Source: Fredericiella sp963839515
Lineage (GTDB): Bacteria; Chloroflexota; Anaerolineae; Caldilineales; Caldilineaceae
Direction: 5' to 3'
Length of the DNA: 64,000 nucleotides
Assembly (NCBI GenBank): GCA_963839515.1
Contig: CAWIVN010000001.1
Coordinates: 378,370-442,369 of the forward strand
A model generated the notes under the pieces. That model ran no database searches and had not been told where the DNA came from. It worked only from the letters and a program-made list of their open reading frames with translations. Made by a program: the position numbers and the translations under genes. Positions 1 through 8,359 of the stretch are shown here, piece after piece (the first letter of the stretch is position 1; every line of letters starts with the position of its first letter).

Positions 1-2
1 TG

Positions 3-1136
3 TTGCTTCTGGTGCCCGCCGTGGTGGCAGGCATGTATTGGCAGCAGGGAGCCAGCAACCGCTCCGAGGCCGAGTCTCTGCTTGATCTGTCTGAAGCCCG
101 CCTGCTCAGCGCACAAGATGCGCTGGATCAGGAAGACAAGACGACGGCGCGTGCACTGCTTACTGAGGCATACGACTACGTACTGCAAAGTGAAGAGATT
201 TTGGGTCGCACCACGCGCAGCGGCGACCTGATCGAACAGATTCGAGCTGAGCAGCAGCAGGTGATGCAGATCACGCCGCTGTACGGCCTGACCACGCCGT
301 TGGCAACATTCCCGGCTGATGCGTCCCCCCAGCGTGTGCTGGTCATAGACCAGGACGTCTATGTCATGGACTCAGGTCGCGGCGAGGTTCTAAGGTATCG
401 GCTCGACGCAAATGGCGAGACTCTGGCCGACGATGCGCAGGTCGTGCTGCGCGAAGGCGAGATCGTCAATGGTAGCCCAATTGGTCCCATGGTCGACGTG
501 GCCTGGCAATCGCCGATCCCCGGCTATGAGGACAAAGCAAGTTTGCTGCTGTTGGATGGCAACAACCGTGTCTTTCGTTACAACCAGGTCGACGGCAGCA
601 CGCTGATAAGCTTTGGTGAGCCGCCGCCTTGGCAGCAGGCGACGCAGTTGGAGGTGTTCTCCGACCGCGTGTACGCAGCCGACGAGGCCGTCAATCAAAT
701 CTATCGCTACGCGCCGGGGACCTATCAGGATCCGCCTGTGCCCTGGTTCCAGCCTACCACGCAGGTGGGCCTGCAAGGTATGGAGGTCATGCGCATCGAC
801 GGCGACATCTGGCTGCTGTTTAGCGATGGCAAAGTGGTGCGCTATCATGCCGGCGAGCAGGTGCCATTTAGTCTGGACGACAGCGTGGCCTTACCTGCCG
901 ACCCGGTGGATCTGTACATCAGCCAGTCGGTAAACGATCCCACCTTGTACCTGGCCGATGCCGCCGAAGAACGCATTCTTTTTTTCAACAAGGACAGCGG
1001 CGAGTTCGAAGGCCAATTCCAGGCCGCCGAAGGCCGTCCTTTGCGCGGCCTGCGCAGCATCTATATCGACGAAGTGCGTGACACGCTTTTTATCCTCACC
1101 AACGAAGCCCTCTACGTCCAGCGCCTTCCCCGCTAA
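3..1136 (+). CDS. C-terminal part of a membrane-anchored beta-propeller protein (5' end outside window)
   Basis: The reading frame is open from the first bases of the window, so the true start lies upstream and only about 377 residues are visible. The visible part begins with a hydrophobic stretch that looks like the end of a membrane helix, then a helical linker of about 70 residues rich in Glu, Gln and Ala. After that come repeated blades with patterns such as RVLVIDQDVYVMD, DRVYAADEAVNQIYRY and PTLYLADAAEERILFF, typical of NHL/SMP-30-like propellers. No catalytic motif is visible. In Chloroflexota such propellers can be the outer part of larger envelope or signalling proteins, but that domain is not in view. 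The gene ends 76 bp before the LCP gene on the same strand. Function unknown. Confidence 0.6.
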   Translation: MLLVPAVVAGMYWQQGASNRSEAESLLDLSEARLLSAQDALDQEDKTTARALLTEAYDYVLQSEEILGRTTRSGDLIEQIRAEQQQVMQITPLYGLTTPLATFPADASPQRVLVIDQDVYVMDSGRGEVLRYRLDANGETLADDAQVVLREGEIVNGSPIGPMVDVAWQSPIPGYEDKASLLLLDGNNRVFRYNQVDGSTLISFGEPPPWQQATQLEVFSDRVYAADEAVNQIYRYAPGTYQDPPVPWFQPTTQVGLQGMEVMRIDGDIWLLFSDGKVVRYHAGEQVPFSLDDSVALPADPVDLYISQSVNDPTLYLADAAEERILFFNKDSGEFEGQFQAAEGRPLRGLRSIYIDEVRDTLFILTNEALYVQRLPR

Positions 1137-1194
1137 GCACACGTACTCCCACCCCAACTCGACCACGCTAATTGTGCGCAATGCCGCCTGCTTG

Positions 1195-1203
1195 TGCTAT
1201 ACT
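1195..1203 (+). promoter_or_regulatory. Extended -10 promoter of the LCP gene, probably leaderless
   Basis: TGC-TATACT is an extended -10 element (TGn-TATACT). Only 9 nt separate it from the ATG at 1213, so transcription would begin within about three bases of the start codon. No good -35 is seen at 17 bp and no Shine-Dalgarno sequence fits between the box and the ATG. Confidence 0.5.
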
Positions 1204-1212
1204 CGAGTTCAT

Positions 1213-2646
1213 ATGGCGTCAAATGGTTCGCAATCTGGTCCAGCCAATCCCACTCGTCAGCCGCGCCGCTCCAGGGCTCGGCTGTTTGCTGTCAGCACCA
1301 CTGCTGTCTATTCACTCGTGGTGTTGGTGTTGGCACTCGTATTGGGCACACGCCTGAACACGTGGGCGCGTGAACGGATTGTGCAGTCTTCCATTATTGC
1401 CTCACTGGACCAGGAAACCAGTATTGCTGTCGCGCCGCTGCCTGCCGCCACACCAGCCCCTGACCAGCAAGCTGACGCCATCGTTCCGACGGCCACGCCT
1501 GCGCCGGCCGTGACGCCGACGCCGGCGCCCATCAACGTGCTGCTGCTTGGGACTGACGAGCGACCCGACGAGGGTGGCCCTATGCGCACGGACACCATGA
1601 TCCTGCTTTCGTTGGATCCATCCGGCCACACATTGGGCATGCTCTCGCTCCCACGCGACCTGTGGGTGCCGATTGCCGGCCAAAATACGACGGCAAAGAT
1701 CAACACCGCGTACACGCTGGGTCAGCAGAACAACTATCCGGGCGGCGGCCCACAACTGGCCAAAGATACCGTGAGCAGCTTTATCGGCCGGCCGGTGGAC
1801 TACTACGTACGCGTCAACTTTGATGGTTTTCGTGAAATCATCGACTTGATCGGCGGTGTGGACCTCAATGTGCCATACACGATTCACGATGAGGAGTATC
1901 CCACCGAGAATTATGGCGTGGAGACATTCGACCTCGAAGCCGGGCTGCAGCACCTGGACGGCGAGACTGCCCTAAAGTACGCACGCACGCGCCATGGCGA
2001 CAGTGACTACAGCCGGGCGCGTCGCCAGCAAGACCTTATCCGTGCCGTGGCCAACAAGGTGCTCAATGCCGGCATGATCCCGCAGTTGTTGAGCAAGGCG
2101 CCACAGCTCCTGGTGTCGGCGCAGAATACGGTCCAGACCGACATTCCGATCCCAACCGGCGTCGAGATGGCGAAGCTCGTCAACAGCTCTTCCATGCGTG
2201 AGATTCGCCAGCTTGTCCTGGACAGCCATTATGGCGAAGAGACTTACAGCAGCGATGGCCAGTGGATTTTGATGCCCGACCGCTCCCAAGTGCGGGTCGC
2301 GCTGGAACAGTTCTTTAGTCCCGCTGCGGCGGCAGTTGCTGCTGCCAATGGCGGCCCCTTGCGTGTCGAGGTGCTCAACGGCACCTCCCAAGCCGGCGTA
2401 GCGGCCGCCACAGCCGAACTGCTGAAGGCGCAGGGCTGGGATGTCGTCTCCGTGGGCGACGCAGACCGCAAGGACTATGCCCAGACGATCGTCATCAACT
2501 ATGCCGCGCCGGCCGCCTCGGTGCAGAAGATCAGTACCGACCTCAGCCTGGAACCGAACCTTGCCACCCTCAACGGGCTCACCGCCCGGTCAGCGGTAGA
2601 CCTGCGCATCGTCGTCGGCAGCGACCTCCTCCCCCGCCTTCGCTAG
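1213..2646 (+). CDS. LytR-CpsA-Psr (LCP) family cell-wall glycopolymer ligase with LytR_C domain
   Basis: LCP proteins transfer lipid-linked glycopolymers to peptidoglycan on the outer face of the membrane. The 477-residue product has an Arg-rich cytoplasmic start, one membrane helix (about 24-46), a Pro/Thr/Ala linker, then the LCP domain (about 107-270). Family motifs are visible: LLGTDERP, MRTDTMILLSLD, SLPRDLWV, KINTAYTLG and ALKYARTRHGDSDYSRARRQQ with its Arg and Asp residues. A LytR_C domain follows (about 370-465, starting LRVEVLNGT). The start at 1213 is chosen because the frame upstream runs through the previous gene, while 1213 gives a normal positively charged anchor and sits just below an extended -10 box. 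It is transcribed alone or with the preceding propeller gene. Confidence 0.88.
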   Translation: MASNGSQSGPANPTRQPRRSRARLFAVSTTAVYSLVVLVLALVLGTRLNTWARERIVQSSIIASLDQETSIAVAPLPAATPAPDQQADAIVPTATPAPAVTPTPAPINVLLLGTDERPDEGGPMRTDTMILLSLDPSGHTLGMLSLPRDLWVPIAGQNTTAKINTAYTLGQQNNYPGGGPQLAKDTVSSFIGRPVDYYVRVNFDGFREIIDLIGGVDLNVPYTIHDEEYPTENYGVETFDLEAGLQHLDGETALKYARTRHGDSDYSRARRQQDLIRAVANKVLNAGMIPQLLSKAPQLLVSAQNTVQTDIPIPTGVEMAKLVNSSSMREIRQLVLDSHYGEETYSSDGQWILMPDRSQVRVALEQFFSPAAAAVAAANGGPLRVEVLNGTSQAGVAAATAELLKAQGWDVVSVGDADRKDYAQTIVINYAAPAASVQKISTDLSLEPNLATLNGLTARSAVDLRIVVGSDLLPRLR

Positions 2647-2664
2647 TCACCCTTCTTCACTTCA

Positions 2665-5600
2665 TCACCACGCGATATGCGTCACCTTACCCGGCTCACC
2701 CACCGGCGCCATCACAATCCCGCCATGGTAGGCCTGGGCCACATGCCCCGCCACCTCAAACAAATTGCTCAACGGCGCACCCAATCCCACGCTTCGGGCG
2801 TACTCCACTAGCGACGACCCTCCGCTGTACTCCAATCCCAACCGATTCCATGCCGCCGCACGTATGATCTCGACCACTTGGAGCGGAGCCGCCGACACCG
2901 ACGACTGTGGCATACTCGTCGGGCTGGGCGTCACCAGTGGTCCCGCCTCACGCATCACACCCGGCATGTAGATCTTGAAGTCACCGTCCGGCAGCCCCGG
3001 CGTCGTGACGCTGCCCCGGGCCACCGCCTGCCACACGACAAACACCGAGATATGCTGCTTGGCAGGCATGCCGCCGCCGCACATCACCTCGGCAGGCAGG
3101 CCAAAAGGCGTCCAGCACCACGGGCCGGACTCGCCGCGTTCCGGCACATAGTTGCTGCCGGCGTCGAGCACGACGTTGGCCCAGCCCGATCGCTCTTTGG
3201 TGCGCGGGTAGCGGAAGCCGTTGCTGCCTTGCACGTAGCCGTTATAGGCGGGGTTGCCAAGTTGGGCAAAGCCGTCCGACCAGTAGAGCATGTCCATGTT
3301 CTTGAGCAGCTTACCGTCCTTATCCAGGATGGCCGCAAACAAATGGTGGTCGGCGCCGGCATCGTCGAAATACTCCGGATCGCCAAACGGCTTGAGATAC
3401 ACATCGCGGGCCCACGGGTCGACGCCTCCATACACATTCTTGGGTTCCCACGATCCATCGCGCGTGGTAAATATATCCTTGATTAGATAGATGAAGTCTC
3501 CTGCGGGCGCCGAATCCGGCCGTTCAGCGATCCCTTTGACCTTGAGATTGAGCGTGTTTACCCAGATCCCAACCCGTCGCTGAATACTTGGTACTGGCGT
3601 CGGTGTTGGAGGCGTGGGCGTCGGTGTTGGAGGCGTGGGTGTTGGTGTTGGAGGCGTTGGTGTTGGAGGCGTTGGTGTTGGAGGTGTCGGGGTAGGCGTT
3701 ACGCCGCCCTGTACGGCCTGCCAGACGACAAAGGTCGAAACCTGTTCGCCGTTCGGTAACCCGGCACCGCACAGCACTTCCGCCGGCAGTGGCTTGTTGG
3801 GCGTAAAGCACCAGGGCCCTTCCATCCCTGCGGCGGCGTCGTAGTTGCTGCTGCCAAACATGACCATGGTGGCCCAGCCTGGCGTTTCGTTCGTGTTCAG
3901 CACGTTCCACGTGGTGCTGCCCAGATCGGTCAGCTTGCCCAGCCCGCCGGTCCAGTAGACAATCTCCTGCCCCGTCACATACTGCCCGTCGATGCCGATC
4001 ACCGCTGCATACAGGTTGCTTCGTTCGTACGCCTTCTGGAACGCGCCGGACAGGTAGGCATCCTTGGCCCACTGCGGCACGCTGTAGCGTTCGCCCGTGA
4101 CGTCCCACGACCCGGCGCGCGTCGTAAATATGTCCTTGATCACGTACTCGACGTTCCCTGTGGTCGAGTCCGGCCGTTCGGCGATACCCTTGATCGACAG
4201 GTGCATGCCGTCGGCCCACTCAGTAATGCGCCGTTGCACGGCGGCGCCGCCGGTCGGCGAACTTGGCGATGAGGGCTGGTCCGTGCCGGGCTGGTCTGGA
4301 TTGACCACTGGCATCACTGGCTCGCTGGGGCTCCCCGGATCGGGCGAAGGGGTGCTGCCCCCGCCCTGGCCCGCCTCGCCCAGGTCCGTGCTCATGCCTT
4401 CATCTGCCGGTGCGATGCCTGTTCCCATTACCTCTGCCTCCTGCCACGTCCCACGTGGCGATAGCCTTGCCAGTTGCTCGGCGACGGCGCCGGAGATCTC
4501 ATAGGTTTGCCAGGGGTTGTTGTGGCCGAGGGTAAAGACCGAGTAGCCTAGGACGCGTCCGCTGAAGCGCTCGAGATAGCGTCCGCTGGTAACCAACTGC
4601 TCCCCGTAGCCGGCAGCATCGGTGAAGCGCTGCCAGCCGCGCGGCTCGCCGCCCTGGATCAGCCCGTCGATACCGTATTCGCTGACGGCAAACTGCACCT
4701 TCTTGAAGGGCAGCCGGCGCAGCACCTGGTGTTCCAGGCGGTAACCAAACCAGTCGCGGTCGGGCTTCCAAACGTCCGGCGCGCCGTACTGGTGCACGGC
4801 CACGATGTGGCCGGCTTGTTCCGCCAGTTCTAGCGCCGGATAGACCAGCCGCCACAAGCCCATGCGGTCGGTGACGGGCAGATCGGGCGTACCGACGCTA
4901 AAGGCAAAGATGGCGCAAAAATACATGGCTGCCGCTGCCAGTTGCATGCGCTTGATTTCAAAGCGGGTTAAAAGAGGGAGGTCGGCGGGGCTGGCTAGAA
5001 CTTCGTTGGCAACTTGCCAGTAGTTCACGTGCGGTGTAAGTTGTCGCATAGTCAATTCATGGGCCCATTGTGCTGCTGCTTCGGGATTGGCTCTGATACG
5101 AGTTTCGACGTCCGAATCAGTCACAAAGATACGCCCAACAATCACGGCCTGCGGGCAGGCAGTGCGCAGCAGCGCCATCTCGTCCGGATTAGGGTCAAGC
5201 ACGGTAATCAGCCGCGGCTGCCAACGCCGCAGCAGTTCCAGGTGCGGGTGCACGCCGCCGATAATGTGCGGCCCCAACACGGCGCCGCGCGGCAGGGTGA
5301 GGCGATCCAAGTAGGGAGCCGGGTCGCTGTTGCCCACCCACCCGTCGTCGACGGCGAACGGTCGAATGCGCAGGCCAAAGTGCAGGTGTGGGCCGGCCTG
5401 TCCCGTGCTGCCGACGGCCCCAATGACCTTTCCGCCCTGTACGGCCGCGCCTGCTTGCACCGCAGCTTTCCCTAGTTGGGCATAAAGCGACTGCCCCCAC
5501 TCATGACCCAGCAGCACTACCTTGCCATAGCGGGGGTGGTTTTCCTCCACCCGTAGCACGTTGCCGTCTTGCACCGCCAGCACCGCGGTGCCGGGTGGCG

Positions 5601-5730
5601 CTGCCAAATCTAGACCTTCATGGCCAAGCAAGGGCACGCCATTGATCAGAATTTTGTCGTGTTCGGCCGAGTTGTCGCCAAAGCGGTGTGCGACGCGATA
5701 CGGCTGTGCGAGTGGGGCGTTACTGAGCAT
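2665..5730 (-). CDS. Large multidomain protein: M23 peptidase, TIM-barrel glycosidase-like domain and two repeated domains
   Basis: The 1021-residue product has an M23 (LytM) endopeptidase-like domain at about 15-125 with zinc ligands H37, D41 and H117 (GHEGLDLA and HLHFG) and catalytic-type H115. A TIM-barrel domain of glycosidase type follows (about 140-440), with acid/base-like QVANEV and nucleophile-like VSEYGIDG segments. Two copies of a roughly 170-residue domain sharing KGIAERPDS and IKDIFTTR come next, joined by a (PTPTPP)n linker. Near the end there is a KIYMPGVMR motif and a tail containing GLGAPLS. The start at 5730 is chosen because GGAG lies 7 nt upstream; an earlier in-frame ATG at 5775 lacks a good ribosome site. 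Oddly, no signal peptide is visible. Likely role: cell-wall or polysaccharide binding or cleavage. The repeated domain is unknown to me. Confidence 0.75.
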   Translation of the reverse strand: MLSNAPLAQPYRVAHRFGDNSAEHDKILINGVPLLGHEGLDLAAPPGTAVLAVQDGNVLRVEENHPRYGKVVLLGHEWGQSLYAQLGKAAVQAGAAVQGGKVIGAVGSTGQAGPHLHFGLRIRPFAVDDGWVGNSDPAPYLDRLTLPRGAVLGPHIIGGVHPHLELLRRWQPRLITVLDPNPDEMALLRTACPQAVIVGRIFVTDSDVETRIRANPEAAAQWAHELTMRQLTPHVNYWQVANEVLASPADLPLLTRFEIKRMQLAAAAMYFCAIFAFSVGTPDLPVTDRMGLWRLVYPALELAEQAGHIVAVHQYGAPDVWKPDRDWFGYRLEHQVLRRLPFKKVQFAVSEYGIDGLIQGGEPRGWQRFTDAAGYGEQLVTSGRYLERFSGRVLGYSVFTLGHNNPWQTYEISGAVAEQLARLSPRGTWQEAEVMGTGIAPADEGMSTDLGEAGQGGGSTPSPDPGSPSEPVMPVVNPDQPGTDQPSSPSSPTGGAAVQRRITEWADGMHLSIKGIAERPDSTTGNVEYVIKDIFTTRAGSWDVTGERYSVPQWAKDAYLSGAFQKAYERSNLYAAVIGIDGQYVTGQEIVYWTGGLGKLTDLGSTTWNVLNTNETPGWATMVMFGSSNYDAAAGMEGPWCFTPNKPLPAEVLCGAGLPNGEQVSTFVVWQAVQGGVTPTPTPPTPTPPTPTPPTPTPTPPTPTPTPPTPTPVPSIQRRVGIWVNTLNLKVKGIAERPDSAPAGDFIYLIKDIFTTRDGSWEPKNVYGGVDPWARDVYLKPFGDPEYFDDAGADHHLFAAILDKDGKLLKNMDMLYWSDGFAQLGNPAYNGYVQGSNGFRYPRTKERSGWANVVLDAGSNYVPERGESGPWCWTPFGLPAEVMCGGGMPAKQHISVFVVWQAVARGSVTTPGLPDGDFKIYMPGVMREAGPLVTPSPTSMPQSSVSAAPLQVVEIIRAAAWNRLGLEYSGGSSLVEYARSVGLGAPLSNLFEVAGHVAQAYHGGIVMAPVGEPGKVTHIAW
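3596..3700 (-). repeat. Short tandem repeat encoding a Pro/Thr linker
   Basis: About 100 bp of near-identical 12-18 bp units (GGCGTTGGTGTTGGA-like on the plus strand) encode repeated PTPTPP on the minus strand. The repeat separates the two copies of the repeated domain in the M23/TIM-barrel protein and is likely to vary in length between strains. Confidence 0.8.
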
Positions 5731-5902
5731 AGTGGCACTCCAGGAGCGAGCAATGGGTGGTCTGGCGATGTACACCTGGGACTGCGCCTTAATACTACTT
5801 CAACTTTAGACGCCATGCAATGCTGCTGGTGCCGTTATTGTCAGCCCGAAGAGCAGTACGAGCAACGCCGACGACAGGACGAACCAGATTAGCCTTGCGC
5901 CG

Positions 5903-6094
5903 TATGGGCTTCCCATCAGGATCAATTGCCATGAAGCTGGCAGGTCCATCAGTGTCTTCGTCTGCCTCGCTAACCAGCTGCAACCCTTGAGCCCTGAGTT
6001 GGCGCTGTAGCTCGCGCACATCAGTGAAGCTTTCACGCTCACGCGCGTTTTGATCCCAGCCAGGATTGAATGTGAGCATATTGTACTCAAACAT
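5903..6094 (-). pseudogene. VOC (glyoxalase-like) family fragment
   Basis: About 64 codons read FEYNMLTFNPGWDQ, FTDVRELQRQLRAQG and PASFMAIDPDGKPI, which looks like the N-terminal half of a VOC-fold protein (the usual ending after DPDGNPI is lost). Downstream of DGKPI the frame turns into unrelated sequence, while another frame encodes a short hydrophobic stretch ending at 5806. The fragment abuts a redoxin fragment on the other strand. I read it as a remnant; the family assignment is from pattern recognition only. Confidence 0.5.
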
Positions 6095-6096
6095 GC

Positions 6097-6288
6097 CCTA
6101 CCGCCGCGGTCCAGCGCATGGGTGTCACTTGGCCTGTGGCGATCGACAATGACTGGCAGACCCGGAAAGCCTACAATAATCGCTTCTGGCCTGCCATGTA
6201 TCTCGTCGACAAACAGGGCACTACATTCTCGATTCTCTTGGTGCCCAAACAGGCGCTACAGATGCCAGAAGAGAGCCATTCCGAGTAG
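6097..6288 (+). pseudogene. Redoxin/TlpA-like C-terminal fragment (copy 1)
   Basis: This frame reads VQRMGVTWPVAIDND, then WQTRKAYNNRFWPAMYLVDKQG, matching the segment of AhpC/TSA-Redoxin proteins around the cis-proline region (RFWPAMYLVD). It has no start region and no CxxC part, and loses family similarity after DKQG. The same segment occurs again at 27373-27525 with an intact C-terminus but less N-terminal sequence. It overlaps the 3' end of the SLC13 gene on the opposite strand. Clearly a decayed fragment. Confidence 0.6.
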
Positions 6289-8094
6289 GAGCGCAACAAA
6301 GCTGACTAGGGTCAGTCCCCAGCCAATGCCGAAGAAGTCGCCAAACGTGTAGTTGCCCGGGCCGATCATCAGGATGTTGACCGGGTGGGCAATCGGCGTG
6401 AAAAAGGAGGCGGAGCAGCCAATGGCCGCGGCAACCGCCATGGCCTGCGGGCTGGTATGCAGGTTGATGGCCGCACTGATGGCAATTGGCCCGGTTACGA
6501 GGGCGGATACCTGGCCGCCCATCAGCTGGGTCAGGCCGGCGGTCAACAGGTAGGAACCGGCCGCCAGCCCCAGTGGTCCGTAGGGTGTCACCACGGCGAC
6601 AACCTGTTGGCCGATCAAGTCAGCCAGGCCGGTCTCCACCATCGCCGTGCTGACTGCGTACATGCCGGCGATCAGGAAGATGGCCTGCCATTCCACCGCG
6701 CGATAGGCGTCCTCGGTGGTGAGAATGCCGGTCAAAAAAACAACGACGGCTGCTATGAGCATGGAGAGGAAAATCGGCACGCCGGCGATCGACGCAATGA
6801 TCGCGGCGCCGATGATGGCGATGGCTGTCACAGCTTGGCGCACAGCCACCGGCTGGTCGCTCAGGTCAGGCTCAAGCACGATATAATTTTGCTCGTTCTG
6901 CAGGGCTTTTATGCGCGCATGTGGTCCCACCATGAGCAGGGAATCGCCCATCTTCAGCTTCATATTCGCAACGTCGGTGCGGTAGCTGCGTCCTTCGCGC
7001 AGCAGCGCTACTGCCGTAAAACCGTACTTCTTGCGAAACTCCAACTCGCGAATGGTATGGCTTTCTGCCAGCGAGTGCGGGGCCAGTAGCAGCTCGATGA
7101 ACCTGACGCCGCGTGCACTGATGCTTTCGCCACTGCCGTTGCGTCCAACCTTCAGGCCTTCCTGCGTCAATTGGCTGACGCGTTCCTCACGGCCTATGGT
7201 CAGCAGGATGTCACCGCCCTGCAGCACGTAGTCCGCGCTTGGTGCGAACAGCGCCTGCTGCCCGCGCCAGATGGCGGCGATGGACAGCCCCAGCCGGTCG
7301 CCGATCTTGGTCTGCGCCAGCGTTCTGCCCACCGTGGCGGAAGATCGCGGCACCTGCACCTCCCAAAGCCGTTCATCGAGCTGGTATGCCTCCTCCAAAT
7401 CACTGCCGGTGCGGCGCGCCATCAGCTGTTCCGGCCGCGGCTGGCGATTGGGCAGCAGCCGCGGCGCCAGCAGGGTAATAAACAGGATGCCAAAAACTGC
7501 GATCAGTCCTCCTGTGGGCGTGAAGGCAAGCACACTGAGCGGATGCTGGGGCGGGTCGGCGGTCGTGAGCAGGTCGCTCACGATAATGTTGGCCGTCGTG
7601 AAATAGGTGGCGACGCCGCCCAGCAAGCTGCCATAGGCCACAGGTATGAGCAGCTTGCTGGACGCGACGCCAGTACGGCGTGAAACGCTGATGGCGCTGG
7701 GCAGCATCAATGCCCCAGCCGCCAGGTTGTTCATAAACAGCGACAGCAGTGCCGTCACCGTGGCGAAAAGAAAGATGAGGCGGCGCTCGGACCGGCCGCC
7801 AACGGCGATGACACGGCCGGCAATCCAATACGTCACGCCTGTCCGTTCCAGCGTGCGCGTGATGATGAACAGGCTCAAGAGTGTGATGACCACCGGTTGG
7901 GCGAAGCCGCTGATGGCGACCACGGCATCGTGAGGGTGGTTCGGCGGCCCCAGCACGCCCATGCCGAGAAATTGCGCCAGCCCCAAGAGTGCGGCGATCA
8001 GCAGCGCCGCAACGTCAACTCTCAAGCGATCCAGGGCTACAAACAGAAGCGGAACGAGAACAACAAGCACGACGAAGATTCGGGAGAATACCAT
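6256..8094 (-). CDS. SLC13/DASS-type membrane transporter with two central RCK_C (TrkA-C) domains
   Basis: The 612-residue protein has about five N-terminal hydrophobic helices, a cytoplasmic middle (about 200-390) containing two TrkA-C-like domains (RSSATVGRTLAQTKIGDRLGLSI and THTIREL-type segments, each ending in a hydrophobic GDSLLMVG-like strand), and about five more helices at the C-terminus. This is the classic layout of SLC13/CitT-related permeases with RCK_C insertions, which carry dicarboxylates, sulfate or other anions with Na+. Motifs NNLAAGALMLP and GCSASFFTPIAHPVN are typical half-site hairpins. The start at 8094 is preferred over GTG 8130 because AGTAGG precedes it by 7 nt and the product then begins directly with a membrane helix. 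Substrate unknown; sulfate would fit the sulfur theme but is inference. Confidence 0.8.
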   Translation of the reverse strand: MVFSRIFVVLVVLVPLLFVALDRLRVDVAALLIAALLGLAQFLGMGVLGPPNHPHDAVVAISGFAQPVVITLLSLFIITRTLERTGVTYWIAGRVIAVGGRSERRLIFLFATVTALLSLFMNNLAAGALMLPSAISVSRRTGVASSKLLIPVAYGSLLGGVATYFTTANIIVSDLLTTADPPQHPLSVLAFTPTGGLIAVFGILFITLLAPRLLPNRQPRPEQLMARRTGSDLEEAYQLDERLWEVQVPRSSATVGRTLAQTKIGDRLGLSIAAIWRGQQALFAPSADYVLQGGDILLTIGREERVSQLTQEGLKVGRNGSGESISARGVRFIELLLAPHSLAESHTIRELEFRKKYGFTAVALLREGRSYRTDVANMKLKMGDSLLMVGPHARIKALQNEQNYIVLEPDLSDQPVAVRQAVTAIAIIGAAIIASIAGVPIFLSMLIAAVVVFLTGILTTEDAYRAVEWQAIFLIAGMYAVSTAMVETGLADLIGQQVVAVVTPYGPLGLAAGSYLLTAGLTQLMGGQVSALVTGPIAISAAINLHTSPQAMAVAAAIGCSASFFTPIAHPVNILMIGPGNYTFGDFFGIGWGLTLVSFVALLLGMALFWHL

Positions 8095-8243
8095 AGTGAA
8101 ACCTACTTGCCAGCTTTGCATGGCACGCACCGGATGCGTGCAGTGATTGGTATCTTTTCGTATCTTTTAGTCTAGCACCTCCTGGGAACGGAGCGTTTGG
8201 CCGGACACTCTACGCCGGTGCGGAATCCGGATACAGATCTCGA

Positions 8244-8249
8244 TATAAT
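8244..8249 (+). promoter_or_regulatory. Candidate -10 box upstream of lgt
   Basis: A perfect TATAAT lies 111 bp before the lgt start. No clear -35 is visible at 16-18 bp, so only the -10 is claimed. Confidence 0.4.
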
Positions 8250-8273
8250 CGCCACGGGCAAAATGAGGAGAGC

Positions 8274-8336
8274 ATGAGAACAACCAAGAAAGCAGCGCTG
8301 CTGCTTGGCACGCAGGTGAGAACGGGGGTAGAGTGA
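8274..8336 (+). CDS. Possible 20-residue leader peptide before lgt
   Basis: A short frame MRTTKKAALLLGTQVRTGVE begins shortly after a TATAAT box, with GAGGAG only 3 nt before the ATG. It ends 23 bp before lgt. It could be a translated leader or the start of a lost secreted protein. The close spacing of the ribosome site and small size make it weak. Confidence 0.22.
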   Translation: MRTTKKAALLLGTQVRTGVE

Positions 8337-8359
8337 CGGCCTGAAAAGGAGACTTCAGC

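Noticed and set aside
958..1212. Longer N-terminus for the LCP protein
   Set aside because: This part lies over the previous gene in another frame and would put a long basic, non-family segment before the membrane anchor.
3596..3700. Short regular repeats considered as CRISPR
   Set aside because: Units are 12-18 bp without spacers and encode a Pro/Thr linker in frame.
5805..6090. Minus-strand frame ending in a hydrophobic helix (to 5806) as a real membrane protein
   Set aside because: Its N-terminal two thirds is the shifted translation of the VOC fragment; only the last 28 residues look protein-like, and they have no start.
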